64,000 bases of DNA from Paramuribaculum sp. (lineage in GTDB: Bacteria; Bacteroidota; Bacteroidia; Bacteroidales; Muribaculaceae): NCBI GenBank assembly GCA_022511125.1, contig JAFLSD010000004.1, positions 1-64,000 on the forward strand, read 5' to 3'. Both the position numbers and the translations under genes were made by a program. Positions within the stretch are counted from its first letter, which is position 1, and the number at the start of each line of letters is the position of its first letter. The notes beneath the pieces are model-generated. The model did no database searches. It was not told where the DNA came from and worked only from the letters and a program-made list of their open reading frames with translations. Shown one piece after another: positions 40,775 through 50,791 of this stretch.

Positions 40775-42790
40775 TCACTTTCCAAAACGATCCAATGCCT
40801 CTTGTGCCGCTGCATTTCCTTGTTCCGCCGCCATCCTCCACCATTTTATCGCCTCATTGTAATCCTGCTTGACTCCTTGACCATTATAATACATCACCCC
40901 TAAATTATATTGTGCTTGTGCAAATCCCTGCTCCGCCGCCATCCTAAACCACTTCATCGCCTCATTGTAATCCTGCTTAACACCTTCTCCATCACAATAC
41001 ATCACCCCCAAATTATATTGTGCCGCTGCAAATCCCTGCTCCGCAGCCATCCTATACCACTTCACCGCTTCATTATAATCTCGCTTAACTCCATATCCAT
41101 TATCATACATCAAACCTAAATTATTTTGTGCCACTGCATATCCCTGTTCCACCGCCTTCATATACCACTTCAACGCCTCATTGTAATCCTGATTAACTCC
41201 TTGACCATCATAATACATCACACCTAAATTAGTTTGTGCTTCTGCATTTCCCTGCTCCGCCGCTTTCATATACCACTTCATCGCCTCATTGTGATCCTGA
41301 TTAACTCCTTGACCATCATTATACATCAAACCTAAATTATTTTGTGCCAATGCAAATCCCTGTTCCGCCGCCTTCTTATACCACTTCACCGCTTCATTAT
41401 AATCTTCCTTAACTCCATAACCATTATTATACATCACCCCTAAATTATATTGTGCCTCTGCATATCCCTGTTCCGCCGACATCCTATACCACTTCACCGC
41501 TTCATTATAATCTTCCTTAACTCCATATCCATGATAATACAAACTCCCTAAAACCTTCTGAGCCACTGCATCATCCGGAATCTGCATTGCCAATTCCATG
41601 CATTTTTCATAATCGCCTGAGTCGTATGCTTTTTCTACATCTTCCGCCGTCACATTCGACTTTATCATACATAAAACACCCACAAACAGTATCCCTATCA
41701 CACCTGCCGCTATGCCTACCTTTGTCAGCAATTTCTTTTTTCTCCTGTCGCTATGCTGTGAAATATTGTCTGTCGGTTTTTCTCCTCCATTTATAACCCG
41801 CGTTTCATTATCATCCTCTCCCTTATTCTTCCTTACTGCTTCATGGTTTTCTGTCAGTTGTTTTCCATCTTCTTCTTGGGTCTCATCTATCCGTTCAATG
41901 CTCAGGAGTTTTCTGACATCTTTTTCCCTATCGAATTTCGACATCCTTGTCCCCCTGCGGATTGCTTCGACCATCTCTTCTGAAGCAACTCCTTCAAGTT
42001 CGTTTGCCAGCTCGCCGTCGCGCAGTTCTGACGCATTTTTTGGACTTTTACCCGTTAGACAGTAGTATACCGTCGCCCCTAAGGCATAAACATCCGCTTC
42101 CGGGCTGAAAGATGTTATTCCAATATATTGTTCGCTTGGCGAATAGCCGTCAGAACAGCCAAGTGTGTTTATAGTGGAAGTCGGAGTTCCGTTCTTGCTG
42201 TAATGTTTCGACAGGCCGAAATCTATCAATACCGGCCTCAATATTCCGTCATCGGTCTTTACCAACATGATATTATCCGGTTTGATATCCAGATGGGTCA
42301 TGTCGTTTGCATGGAGTGCAGCCACAGCTTCTACTATCGGAGCTATTATCGATCGTGTTTCGGCCTCGCTCAGTTTCCCTTTTTTGGAAACATAAGACCG
42401 CAGCGATTCGTCCTCAAGATACTCCATCACATAATATGCCGTATTGTTCGCTTCGAATATTTCATTCACTTTCACAATATTCGGATGCTCCACTCCCATC
42501 TTTTGAAGTCTTTGAGCCTCAGAGATGAAATCTTTACGGGAGCCTTCAATCCTATCTTTCACAGGATTGGAATAAATCACATTGCTTGTTTCTGTATCCC
42601 TTTCGCACATTTCGGAGATGAAATGTTCCTTGATTGCTACTTTACCCTCTATGTTCAAATTTCCCACCTTCACGTTCATTGTTGCAAGATAAGTTATCCC
42701 GAAACCCCCATTGCCGAGCATCTTTACTATCCTGTAGTTGTAAGTACCGCTTTTTAGCGTAGATCCTTTCTCTAATCCTTTGTTTGTCAT
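40775..42790 (-). CDS. Transmembrane Ser/Thr protein kinase with seven Sel1 repeats
   Basis: This 671-residue protein has a eukaryotic-type kinase domain (about 18-290): Gly loop LGNGGFGITY (25-34), Lys54 in VAIKE, HLDIKPDN (166-173, catalytic Asp168; Leu replaces the usual Arg, so a non-RD kinase), DFGLS (190-194) and SPSEQY. A charged linker leads to one membrane span (about 355-377). Seven 36-residue Sel1 repeats (411-662) follow, so the repeats should lie outside the inner membrane and the kinase inside. It probably transmits an envelope signal; the partner is unknown. It is monocistronic; the promoter carries the dispersed ~45-bp repeat. Confidence 0.92.
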   Translation of the reverse strand: MTNKGLEKGSTLKSGTYNYRIVKMLGNGGFGITYLATMNVKVGNLNIEGKVAIKEHFISEMCERDTETSNVIYSNPVKDRIEGSRKDFISEAQRLQKMGVEHPNIVKVNEIFEANNTAYYVMEYLEDESLRSYVSKKGKLSEAETRSIIAPIVEAVAALHANDMTHLDIKPDNIMLVKTDDGILRPVLIDFGLSKHYSKNGTPTSTINTLGCSDGYSPSEQYIGITSFSPEADVYALGATVYYCLTGKSPKNASELRDGELANELEGVASEEMVEAIRRGTRMSKFDREKDVRKLLSIERIDETQEEDGKQLTENHEAVRKNKGEDDNETRVINGGEKPTDNISQHSDRRKKKLLTKVGIAAGVIGILFVGVLCMIKSNVTAEDVEKAYDSGDYEKCMELAMQIPDDAVAQKVLGSLYYHGYGVKEDYNEAVKWYRMSAEQGYAEAQYNLGVMYNNGYGVKEDYNEAVKWYKKAAEQGFALAQNNLGLMYNDGQGVNQDHNEAMKWYMKAAEQGNAEAQTNLGVMYYDGQGVNQDYNEALKWYMKAVEQGYAVAQNNLGLMYDNGYGVKRDYNEAVKWYRMAAEQGFAAAQYNLGVMYCDGEGVKQDYNEAMKWFRMAAEQGFAQAQYNLGVMYYNGQGVKQDYNEAIKWWRMAAEQGNAAAQEALDRFGK
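40805..41560 (-). repeat. Seven tandem 108-bp units encoding Sel1 repeats
   Basis: The coding DNA consists of seven direct units of exactly 108 bases (36 codons each), such as Q-Y-N-L-G-V-M-Y..G-Y-G-V-K..Y-N-E-A-x-K-W. Adjacent units are close enough in sequence for slippage or recombination to add or remove units in frame. Confidence 0.9.
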
Positions 42791-42821
42791 TTTTTTCCGT
42801 GTGATTTTAAGTTGTCATTCG

Positions 42822-42829
42822 CAAAATTA
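42822..42829 (-). promoter_or_regulatory. Kinase gene promoter, -7 element
   Basis: On the minus strand TAATTTTG matches TAnnTTTG, 31 bases before the start codon and 12 bases after repeat copy 2. Confidence 0.62.
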
Positions 42830-42841
42830 CAACATATTTTC

Positions 42842-42887
42842 CTGGTCAATCTGCGAATTTGGCCTATACTCTAAAACTTGCCCACCT
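42842..42887 (-). repeat. Dispersed promoter-associated repeat, copy 2 (46 bp)
   Basis: Read on the minus strand it aligns with 2323-2367 with one substitution and one inserted T. Its position relative to the -7 box of the kinase gene is the same as for copy 1. Confidence 0.87.
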
Positions 42888-43012
42888 AACTATCTCAGAT
42901 AATCAGACACTTATAAAAATAACACCTAAAAGTTTAACAAACTTTAACTAACATGTATCCTAAATATTACCCTTTTAAATCCCAATAAATCTCAACTCTA
43001 AATATGTCGTTA

Positions 43013-43438
43013 TTAACGGCTCAATCCCTGTTCTCTCAACCACTTAAGGGGCTCCAGTACAAAATCCCGCTCATTCATTCTCGGATGTGGAAGAATCAGC
43101 CGATCCGATTTTATTTCCCACTCACCGTAAAAAATCAGATCAACATCTATCCGCCGGTCCGTATAATTTCCGTGCTGATCCCTGTGTGAAGTAGGATCTA
43201 TCTCGTTTTCAATAGTTTGTAGGATGGTCAGCAACTCAAACGGATCAAGTTCCGAATGAATCAACATACCGACATTGATAAACTCATTCTCACTTTCAAA
43301 GCCTTGTGCTTCACTATAGTACGGCTCAGATATGAGAGCGTTCATATCCAGAGTTCTCTTAATGCCGGTGACCGCCCTCTCTATTTGAGCCGGACGGTCA
43401 CCGATGTTAGATCCTATATTGATATATGCTTCAGGCAT
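43013..43438 (-). CDS. folK: Hydroxymethyldihydropterin pyrophosphokinase
   Basis: The enzyme transfers pyrophosphate from ATP to 6-hydroxymethyl-7,8-dihydropterin in folate synthesis. The 141-residue protein has the HPPK pattern YINIGSNIGDRP at the N-terminus, INVGMLIHSEL, and the signature RDQHGNYTDRRIDVDLIFYG with HPRMNERDFVLEPL. It lies 3 bases downstream of infB and is likely the last gene of the rimP-nusA-infB transcript. Confidence 0.95.
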   Translation of the reverse strand: MPEAYINIGSNIGDRPAQIERAVTGIKRTLDMNALISEPYYSEAQGFESENEFINVGMLIHSELDPFELLTILQTIENEIDPTSHRDQHGNYTDRRIDVDLIFYGEWEIKSDRLILPHPRMNERDFVLEPLKWLREQGLSR

Positions 43439-43441
43439 TTA

Positions 43442-46315
43442 TCATAGCGATTTCTTAACTTCCACCTCATCGAAAGCTTCGATTATGTCGCCTTCTTTAA
43501 TGTCGTTGTAACCGGCTATGTTAAGACCGCAGTCATAACCCGACACAACCTCTTTTGCATCATCCTTAAATCTCTTAAGTGACCCTAATTCACCGGTATA
43601 ACGAACAATGCCGTCTCTGATCAGGCGGATTTTACTTGTCCTCTTGATACGACCTTCACGGACCATACATCCCGCAACTGTGCCCACTTTCGAAATCTTA
43701 TATGTCTGAAGAACCTCAGCCGTACCAAGAATCTCTTCCTTGATTTCCGGAGCCAACATACCTTCCATTGCATCCTTCACTTCTTCTATCGCTTGATAGA
43801 TAATGGAGTACAAACGGATTTCCACACCGTCACGCTCTGCCGCACGGCGAGCTGCCAGTGACGGACGCACCTGGAAACCGATGATGATTGCATCTGATGC
43901 GGCTGCCAGAGTCACATCGCTCTCCGAAATGGCACCCACCGCCTTGTGAAGCACGTTCACTTGGATCTCCTCGGTTGAAAGTTTTATCAGAGAGTCACTT
44001 AAAGCCTCAATCGAACCGTCTACGTCACCCTTCACGATGATATTCAGCTCCTGGAAGTTGCCGATTGCACGGCGACGTCCGATGTCTTCAAGCGTCAGTA
44101 TCTTCTTCGTTCTCAGGCCGAGTTCGCGCTGGAGCTGTTCGCGTTTTGCTGCTATTTCGCGAGCTTCCTGCTCGGTCTCCATCACGTTGAAGGTATCACC
44201 GGCCGTAGGAGCACCGTTCAATCCGAGAACCAGAGCCGGCTCCGAAGGACCTGCCGACTTGATGCGCTGATTGCGCTCATTGAACATCGCTTTGATTTTG
44301 CCGTAATGCGTTCCGGCAAGAATGGTGTCGCCGACTTTCAACGTACCGTTCTGAACCAGCACCGTGGCCACATAACCGCGACCTTTGTCAAGCGACGATT
44401 CTATAATCGAACCTGTGGCGTTTCTGTCTGGATTTGCCTTTAGATCAAGCATTTCTGCCTCCAGAAGAACTTTTTCCATAAGTTCCTCCACGCCGGTTCC
44501 TTTCTTTGCCGACACATCCTGACTCTGATAGTTACCACCCCAATCCTCAACGAGATAATTCATGTTTGCGAGTTCTTCTTTCACCTTTTCAGGATTTGCT
44601 CCCGGCTTATCGATTTTGTTGATCGCAAACACCATCGGTACACCTGCTGCAGAAGCGTGATTGATTGCTTCGACTGTTTGAGGCATCACATTGTCGTCTG
44701 CAGCAACTATGATGATACAAAGGTCTGTCACTTTCGCACCGCGGGCACGCATTGCCGTAAATGCTTCGTGACCCGGAGTGTCAAGGAACGTGATTCGTCT
44801 ACCGTCAGGAAGTTTCACATTGTACGCACCGATATGCTGAGTGATACCACCAGCTTCACCGGCTATCACATTCGCATTGCGGATATAGTCGAGCAAGGAG
44901 GTTTTACCGTGGTCTACGTGACCCATCACGGTTACGATCGGAGGACGCGATACCAGTTCCTCCTCTTTATCCTCTTCTTGAGCTATAGACTCTACCAGTT
45001 CAGCTGACACATATTCCGTTTCAAAGCCGAATTCTTCAGCCACGATGTTGATTGTTTCCGCATCAAGACGCTGGTTGATCGAAACCATCACACCGATGCT
45101 CATACATGTGGCAATGACGTTGTTGATCGGCACATTCATCATCGATGCAAGGTCATTCGCAGTCACGAACTCCGTGAGTTTTAAAACTTTGCTTTCTGCG
45201 AGTTCGTTCTCATGAGCCTCTCTTTCGCGGGCTGCGTTCGATTCACGTTTTTCTTTACGCCACTTGGCCGCTTTCTTCTGCCCTTTATCCTTGCTCGTAA
45301 GGCGTGCAAGAGTTTCTTTTACTTGCTTCTGAACATCCTCCTCGTTCACTTCATTGTGAATCGGATGTTTGAACCCTTTTTCGCGCTTCTTTTCTTTCTT
45401 TTCCGATCTCGCCCGTTCGCTATTCTGCTGAGCTGCTTGCTGACCGGTTTTCTCTATGTCGATCTTTTCTTTGCCGATGCGTTTGCGTTTCTTGCGGTCT
45501 CCTCCTGTCGATGCTCCTTCTGCGCCCTGACGTGAAGCGTTTAGACGCTCGTTTCTACGCTCTTCCTTTGTCTTCTTCTTGGGGCGTGTCGACTGATTGA
45601 TCGCATTCAGATCGATTTTACCGACTACGTTGATCGAAGGACCGGTTTTAGGAAGAGGTACGCTGAATATTTCTTCTTCAACTTTTTCAGTCGCTTCTTT
45701 TGACTCTTCAGGCTTTTCTGCCGCTTCTTTTTGAACGTTGGCTGAAGGCTCGGCATTCGATTCTTTTACTTCGACATTCTCTTTCTCAACGGCAGGTTTA
45801 GCGGTTACCTCAGTTTTCTTTTCATTCTCTTTCTTCTCCGCGGAAGTTACGGGTGGCTGTTCCACCTGTTTTACTTCCTTTTTCACGGCAGCATTCTCTT
45901 TTGCCGAAGGAATATCAACTTTGTTTCCGGCTGACGTCTCAACATCCTTCTTAGGCGCCGTTGGCTTCTCGGAAGAAGCTGCTACAGGTTTTTGACCGCC
46001 GAGATCAATTTTCCCAATCACTTTAGGCCCCTGGACGGCTGCCGCTGTTATTTTGATTTCTTCGGCCTCTTGAGTCTCCTGCTGATTTTGCCGTTCAGCA
46101 CGTATTTTTTCTTTCCTGCCCGATGAGAAATTGTCAGATTTATGTTTCTGTTGTCTGTCCGGCTGGAATTCGTTCAATAATAGTTGATAGACCTCATCGC
46201 CTATCTTGGTGTTTGGATTGTCGTCTATGGTAATCCCTTTCTTCTGCAGGAAATCCAATACTGTTGGAAGACCTACATTAAATTCGCGAGCGACTTTACT
46301 TATTTTTATGGGCAT
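43442..46315 (-). CDS. infB: Translation initiation factor IF-2
   Basis: IF-2 is the GTPase that places initiator tRNA on the 30S ribosome. The 957-residue protein has an N-terminal IF2-N-like segment, a long Lys/Glu/Ala-rich region (about 55-400), and then the G domain with [14 protein letters not shown] (G1), DTPGHEAF (G3) and NKIDKPGA (G4). EF-Tu-like and C-terminal domains bind fMet-tRNA. It lies about 60 bases downstream of nusA and three bases before folK. Confidence 0.97.
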   Translation of the reverse strand: MPIKISKVAREFNVGLPTVLDFLQKKGITIDDNPNTKIGDEVYQLLLNEFQPDRQQKHKSDNFSSGRKEKIRAERQNQQETQEAEEIKITAAAVQGPKVIGKIDLGGQKPVAASSEKPTAPKKDVETSAGNKVDIPSAKENAAVKKEVKQVEQPPVTSAEKKENEKKTEVTAKPAVEKENVEVKESNAEPSANVQKEAAEKPEESKEATEKVEEEIFSVPLPKTGPSINVVGKIDLNAINQSTRPKKKTKEERRNERLNASRQGAEGASTGGDRKKRKRIGKEKIDIEKTGQQAAQQNSERARSEKKEKKREKGFKHPIHNEVNEEDVQKQVKETLARLTSKDKGQKKAAKWRKEKRESNAAREREAHENELAESKVLKLTEFVTANDLASMMNVPINNVIATCMSIGVMVSINQRLDAETINIVAEEFGFETEYVSAELVESIAQEEDKEEELVSRPPIVTVMGHVDHGKTSLLDYIRNANVIAGEAGGITQHIGAYNVKLPDGRRITFLDTPGHEAFTAMRARGAKVTDLCIIIVAADDNVMPQTVEAINHASAAGVPMVFAINKIDKPGANPEKVKEELANMNYLVEDWGGNYQSQDVSAKKGTGVEELMEKVLLEAEMLDLKANPDRNATGSIIESSLDKGRGYVATVLVQNGTLKVGDTILAGTHYGKIKAMFNERNQRIKSAGPSEPALVLGLNGAPTAGDTFNVMETEQEAREIAAKREQLQRELGLRTKKILTLEDIGRRRAIGNFQELNIIVKGDVDGSIEALSDSLIKLSTEEIQVNVLHKAVGAISESDVTLAAASDAIIIGFQVRPSLAARRAAERDGVEIRLYSIIYQAIEEVKDAMEGMLAPEIKEEILGTAEVLQTYKISKVGTVAGCMVREGRIKRTSKIRLIRDGIVRYTGELGSLKRFKDDAKEVVSGYDCGLNIAGYNDIKEGDIIEAFDEVEVKKSL

Positions 46316-46375
46316 ACAATTTAATTGCTTTTTTAGTTCTGATATGGCTGGAATTCACAATTTTGCTGCTAAAAA

Positions 46376-47674
46376 TCAAGCATCCTGATCAACATCTTCT
46401 TCTTGTTGATCTTCGGGATCCTCAAATTCAGCTTCAAGAACAGAATATACATGTTCCACTGTGTCTTCCTCTAAATCGGCTCGTTCCATAACTTCAGCTT
46501 TAGGAAGACCCAATACATTTTTGGCCGTCATGCAGCCGATATTCTTTAGAGCTTCGATTACCCATTCATCTATTTCGTCCTTAAATTCGTCGAGGTAGAT
46601 ATCTTCCTCAATAGCTTCTTCGGTATCACGATAAACATCGATCAAATAACCCGTCAACATCGAGGCCAATTTGATATTCTGACCTTCAACACCAATAGCT
46701 TTGGCAATGAATTCCGGACGGATGAACACTTCAGCTTTTTTCTCATCTTCATCGATTCGGATAGATGATATTTTTACTGCCGAACCTAAAGCTCGCTGGA
46801 TATAAAGTGCCGGATTGGTCGTGAAATTCACTACATCGATACTTTCATTATTTAGCTCGCGGGCAATACCCTGAATACGCGAGCCCTTGATTCCAACGCA
46901 AGCACCTACCGGATCAATTCTGTCATCATAACTTTCCACCGCAACTTTCGCACGTTTACCCGGGATACGCGCTACACCGCGTATATTGATGAGACCATCA
47001 TGGATTTCAGGCACTTCCAACTCAAAGAGTCTGCAAAGGAAATTATTGTTTGTGCGTGATACGGTGATTTTAGGATTGTTGTTTTTGTTGTCTACGTTAC
47101 AAACCACGGCTCTTACAGTTTCGCCCTTACGGAAATAATCATTGGGGATAGATTCTGTCTTAGGTAGAAGTAGCTCGTTTTTGTCATCGTCAAGCAGAAG
47201 AGTTTCGCGGCTCCAGGTCTGATAGACTTCACCGCTTACAAGTTCACCTTCGAGATCTTTGAACTTATTGTAGAGCGCCTCCTTCTGTAAGTCAAGTATT
47301 TTAGACTGCAATGTCTGACGTAAATTTAAAATGGCACGACGACCGAAATCTGCAAAAAATATTTCGCGTGTATGTTCGTCACCTATCTCTGCGTCAGGAT
47401 CCTGATCGGCTATTGCATCCGACAGACTGATCTGCAAATTTGGATCTGTCACTTCTCCGTCAGGCACGACTTCCAGATTCTGAAATATCTGAACGTCACC
47501 TTTGTCTGGATTCATGATGACGTCTAAGTTCTCGTCCGTTCCGAACATTTTTGCTAAAACATTCCTGAACGATTCTTCGAGAACGCTTATCATCGTTGTT
47601 TTATCGATGTTTTTTAATTCTTTGAATTCCGCAAAGCGTTCCACCATATTCGGTGCACTTTCTTTTTTTGCCAT
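46376..47674 (-). CDS. nusA: Transcription termination/antitermination factor NusA
   Basis: The 432-residue protein binds RNA polymerase and nascent RNA. It has an N-terminal polymerase-binding domain, an S1 domain (GELVSGEVYQTWSRE region), KH1/KH2 (VAVESYDDRIDPVGACVG, RIQGIARELNNE, EGQNIKLASMLTG) and an acidic C-terminus (DPEDQQEEDVDQD). The E. coli-type AR repeats are replaced by a short helical/acidic tail, normal for Bacteroidota. It lies 23 bases downstream of rimP. Confidence 0.96.
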   Translation of the reverse strand: MAKKESAPNMVERFAEFKELKNIDKTTMISVLEESFRNVLAKMFGTDENLDVIMNPDKGDVQIFQNLEVVPDGEVTDPNLQISLSDAIADQDPDAEIGDEHTREIFFADFGRRAILNLRQTLQSKILDLQKEALYNKFKDLEGELVSGEVYQTWSRETLLLDDDKNELLLPKTESIPNDYFRKGETVRAVVCNVDNKNNNPKITVSRTNNNFLCRLFELEVPEIHDGLINIRGVARIPGKRAKVAVESYDDRIDPVGACVGIKGSRIQGIARELNNESIDVVNFTTNPALYIQRALGSAVKISSIRIDEDEKKAEVFIRPEFIAKAIGVEGQNIKLASMLTGYLIDVYRDTEEAIEEDIYLDEFKDEIDEWVIEALKNIGCMTAKNVLGLPKAEVMERADLEEDTVEHVYSVLEAEFEDPEDQQEEDVDQDA

Positions 47675-47697
47675 ATCTTTTATCTTTTGTTATTTTC

Positions 47698-48165
47698 TTA
47701 TTTGAGATATAATTTCACATACTTGACGTCATCGGTAGAGAAAGTCAAAGGATCTGCAATCAATTCCGGTCTCTTTTTATCGGGAAGCTTAATTTTTTTA
47801 GCTGTTTCCACGATGAAACTTGAGCTTTCTGAGTTGAATTCCACCAAAATACCATGTATTTTACGGCCATCCTTAGTCAGAACCTCCACTTCATTGCCTA
47901 AATTCTTAATATATTGACCTGCAACCTTAAAAGGTGATGTTAGTCCGGCACTCCCGACTTCGAGCTCGTAATCTTCCACATCGCGATCATACTCATTAAG
48001 TATACCATGAGTGATTTTTTCGCATGTTTCTATGTCGATTCCGTTCGGGCTATCTATTTCAACCACGATTCTATTGTCTTGACTTACTGTAAGATCTACC
48101 AGAAAAATATCGGTGTCCTCAATAAGCCTCTCGACAGTCGCTATAAGCTTCGATTTGTCTAACAT
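47698..48165 (-). CDS. rimP: Ribosome maturation factor RimP
   Basis: This 155-residue protein is needed for 30S subunit maturation. It shows RIVVEIDSPNGIDIETCEKI, DYELEVGSAGLTSPFKVAGQ (the family signature) and an Sm-like C-terminal domain. It is first in the rimP-nusA-infB operon. The 5' leader from the -7 box at 48245-48252 contains a hairpin at 48206-48228, which may regulate the operon. Confidence 0.95.
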   Translation of the reverse strand: MLDKSKLIATVERLIEDTDIFLVDLTVSQDNRIVVEIDSPNGIDIETCEKITHGILNEYDRDVEDYELEVGSAGLTSPFKVAGQYIKNLGNEVEVLTKDGRKIHGILVEFNSESSSFIVETAKKIKLPDKKRPELIADPLTFSTDDVKYVKLYLK

Positions 48166-48205
48166 ATCATTTTAATATGAATTTCTTTACGTTATCCAAA
48201 CAAAA

Positions 48206-48228
48206 GGAGGAAGCATTCAGCCTCCTCC
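48206..48228 (-). promoter_or_regulatory. Terminator-like hairpin in the rimP leader
   Basis: Read on the minus strand, GGAGGAGGC and GCTTCCTCC form a 9-bp stem (one G-T pair) around a 5-base loop, followed by TTTTG. It lies downstream of the rimP promoter and 40 bases before the rimP start. It can be an attenuator of rimP-nusA-infB, or the terminator for the upstream aminopeptidase gene. Confidence 0.6.
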
Positions 48229-48244
48229 GTGACGTTTGGATATG

Positions 48245-48252
48245 CAAAGATA
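48245..48252 (-). promoter_or_regulatory. rimP-nusA-infB promoter, -7 element
   Basis: On the minus strand TATCTTTG matches TAnnTTTG, about 80 bases before the rimP start codon. Confidence 0.6.
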
Positions 48253-48358
48253 ATAAAAAATCCTAAATCAATATCATCTTTTCCACTTAATTGCTTTGTT
48301 TTTTAAATATCCGTTAACTACAATTAACATATTTAAGCATAGTGTATTCCTCTAATGA

Positions 48359-49654
48359 TTAACAGTTGAAGAATTCTATGAAAGCTCGGATGATATATTC
48401 GTGATCGGCAACAGAAGCGGTTTCTCTTACAGAGTGCATTGCCCAAAGTGCAGCTCCCATATCAACACCTCTCAAGTCGATCTGTGAAGTCAATATATTT
48501 CCTAATGTAGATCCGCCGGCAACGTCGCTATGATTGACAAAATATTGGAAAGGTACGCCCGCGTTTTGGCAAATTGTGCGGAAAACAGCCGCTGAGTCTG
48601 CATCCGTCATATACTTGCAGTTCGCATTGATTTTTATTACCGGCCCTCCACCAAGGAAAGGATGATTCGTAGGATCTTGTTTCTCAGGGTAATTCGGATG
48701 TATGCCATGGGCATTGTCGGCCGATACCATAAAAGAGTTTGCGATCGCTCTGAAGTAATCTTCTTCTGTTCCTCCTATCGAGTTGTTTATTCTACGAAGA
48801 ATATTGTGAAGGATTGGAGAAGCTGCCCCTTGTTTTGTGCCGCTTCCTGTTTCTTCATTGTCGAAAATGGCGATGACTCTTGTCATGTTCATGTTGTCGC
48901 TTTCGAGAAGTGCTGTTAGAGCTGCATGCATCATGCTCAGATCATCAAGTCGGCCACTCGAAATATATTCCCCGTTAAGCCCTTCTATAGTAGCTTTGGA
49001 AGTATCGTAAAGCGAAAGGTCGAAATCAAGTATCCGGCTTTCCTCCACACCCAGTTCCTCGGCAACAAGTCTTGTCAGTAGTCCTTTTTCATCACCCTTG
49101 TACTCAACTCTCCCTATTACAGGCAACATGTCTTTCTGTTTTGAAAGCTTAATCCCGTCGTTTACCGTTCTATTGAAATGAATGGCCAAATGGGGAATGG
49201 TCAACAGCGGTCTTTCAAATTTCACTAATCTTGTTATTGGTCGCATAGGATCTGGCCCCGATAGGATCACTCGTCCGGCTATGGATAATGGGCGATCGAA
49301 CCAAGTATACAGAATAGGACCTCCATATACTTCTGTATTCAATTTCACGGTTCCGTCAGAACAATATATCTCGGCATTGGGTTTGATTCTGAAACCGGGT
49401 GAATCACTATGTGCAGTAATGATTCTGAATCCTGCTTCCGGGGCATTGTCGCCTACCACGAATGCAAATATTGCAGAATCGTTTTTTATTACGAAATATC
49501 TTCCTCCCGGTTCGATTTCAGCCCATGAGTCTTCTTCACGAAGCCGTACGAAGCCGGCTGCTTCAAGACGATTTCTGGCTGTATCTACTGCAAGGAAATT
49601 TACAACAGAGGAATTAATAAATTCTTTTAGATCGGAAATGTAATTATAACCCAT
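48359..49654 (-). CDS. M18 family aminopeptidase
   Basis: This 431-residue zinc aminopeptidase removes N-terminal acidic or other residues from peptides in the cytoplasm. It has the M18 metal-binding pattern: ITAHSDSPGFRIKP (His-x-Asp), FDNEETGSGTKQG (catalytic Glu-Glu), SADNAHGIHPNYP and VNHSDVAGGSTLG. It lies 36 bases downstream of the DUF5063 gene and is probably the end of the yicC-gmk-nadD cluster. Its leader shares an 18-mer with the ssb leader. Confidence 0.93.
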   Translation of the reverse strand: MGYNYISDLKEFINSSVVNFLAVDTARNRLEAAGFVRLREEDSWAEIEPGGRYFVIKNDSAIFAFVVGDNAPEAGFRIITAHSDSPGFRIKPNAEIYCSDGTVKLNTEVYGGPILYTWFDRPLSIAGRVILSGPDPMRPITRLVKFERPLLTIPHLAIHFNRTVNDGIKLSKQKDMLPVIGRVEYKGDEKGLLTRLVAEELGVEESRILDFDLSLYDTSKATIEGLNGEYISSGRLDDLSMMHAALTALLESDNMNMTRVIAIFDNEETGSGTKQGAASPILHNILRRINNSIGGTEEDYFRAIANSFMVSADNAHGIHPNYPEKQDPTNHPFLGGGPVIKINANCKYMTDADSAAVFRTICQNAGVPFQYFVNHSDVAGGSTLGNILTSQIDLRGVDMGAALWAMHSVRETASVADHEYIIRAFIEFFNC

Positions 49655-49690
49655 GGTAATGATTAGTTTATTTTACCGCTAATGAAAAAG

Positions 49691-50200
49691 TTAGAAATCA
49701 AAACTATAATGATATCGGATAGAGTTCAAAGGTCGCAATAGATTACACAATTTTTGGCTCCAATAATTCTCAAAATCTTCCTTCATGGCAGTGATCGCTC
49801 CCCGAATAGACTCTGAAGGCAGATTTTTAACGGTTTCAACGAAATTATAGAAGACTTGAAATAAATCAGACAGTCCTTCTGAAACTGAAGATGCTATCGG
49901 AGTGTCGGAATATTTCATATCCTCTTCGAATACTTCAAGAAAAGTATCAGCTTCACCATAGATGGATTCTATGATTCTTCTAATAGACTCATACTTTTCT
50001 TCATCTAAATAACTGTCGATATATACATTCTCATCATCTTCAGCCTCCAAATCAGTAGCCGTAATATAAATTCGGGGTAGAAGGCGGAGCATCTCTTTTG
50101 TTAGATCTTCAGAAGTAGATTCGGCCGAATGCTCGATAGCAGCACAAAATTCGTTGCAAAGTGCTATGAATGCCAGTGAATTATTTGACAAATTTCCCAT
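49691..50200 (-). CDS. DUF5063 family protein
   Basis: This 169-residue acidic cytoplasmic protein (about 20% Glu plus Asp) is all-alpha by composition. It matches DUF5063, an uncharacterised Bacteroidota family, in LLPRIYITATDLEAED and EDFENYWSQKLCNLLRPLNS. It lies 6 bases downstream of nadD. Context with gmk and nadD suggests housekeeping, but no function is known. Confidence 0.8.
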   Translation of the reverse strand: MGNLSNNSLAFIALCNEFCAAIEHSAESTSEDLTKEMLRLLPRIYITATDLEAEDDENVYIDSYLDEEKYESIRRIIESIYGEADTFLEVFEEDMKYSDTPIASSVSEGLSDLFQVFYNFVETVKNLPSESIRGAITAMKEDFENYWSQKLCNLLRPLNSIRYHYSFDF

Positions 50201-50206
50201 AAATGT

Positions 50207-50791
50207 TCAGTCGTAAAGATTGTGCAGTTTGATGTATTTTGAAACTCCATAAGGTAGACAGCAAGACATGTCCTTCCTTGCTTTTATCCCGTCACGGATC
50301 ATAGTGCTTGAAATATCCAACATTGGAGCATTAATCTGCTTTATTTTTCCACTCTGAATCAAAGGCGCTATCTCTCCGGGACGTGGATAAACTAAAAGCC
50401 CGAAATTATCAAGTATTTCATCTGTTGCTTTCCAATTGTCGAATTTATGAAGATTATCACTTCCAATGATCCATTTGAAAAGAATGTCAGGATGCTGTCT
50501 TTTCAGTTCGGTCAGGGTATTGATCGTATATGATGGTCGTGGCATAGACAGCTCAATGTCGCAAAGTTTAATTTTTGGATTATCAATGCTTTCTAATGCT
50601 ATTTTCAGCATGTTCAGCCTATGGTGTTCAGAGATGTTCTCAAACTCTGCATTGACTTTTAACGGATTGGTAGGAGAAAGAACAAACCACACCTCATCGA
50701 CTTCATCAGACGAAGCGATGTGACTGCCTATAATCAGATGCCCTATATGGACGGGATTGAATGACCCTCCAAATAGGCCGACTCTCATCAT
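50207..50791 (-). CDS. nadD: Nicotinate-nucleotide adenylyltransferase
   Basis: The enzyme adenylates nicotinate mononucleotide to deamido-NAD. The 194-residue protein has the nucleotidyltransferase motif GGSFNPVHIGHL (8-19) and the C-terminal ISSTMIRDGI motif. Its first bases overlap the end of gmk, and the DUF5063 gene follows after 6 bases. Confidence 0.96.
   Translation of the reverse strand: MMRVGLFGGSFNPVHIGHLIIGSHIASSDEVDEVWFVLSPTNPLKVNAEFENISEHHRLNMLKIALESIDNPKIKLCDIELSMPRPSYTINTLTELKRQHPDILFKWIIGSDNLHKFDNWKATDEILDNFGLLVYPRPGEIAPLIQSGKIKQINAPMLDISSTMIRDGIKARKDMSCCLPYGVSKYIKLHNLYD

Noticed and set aside
40805-41560. Periodic repeats resembling a CRISPR array
   Set aside because: Units are 108 bp, in frame and encode Sel1 motifs; there are no spacers.
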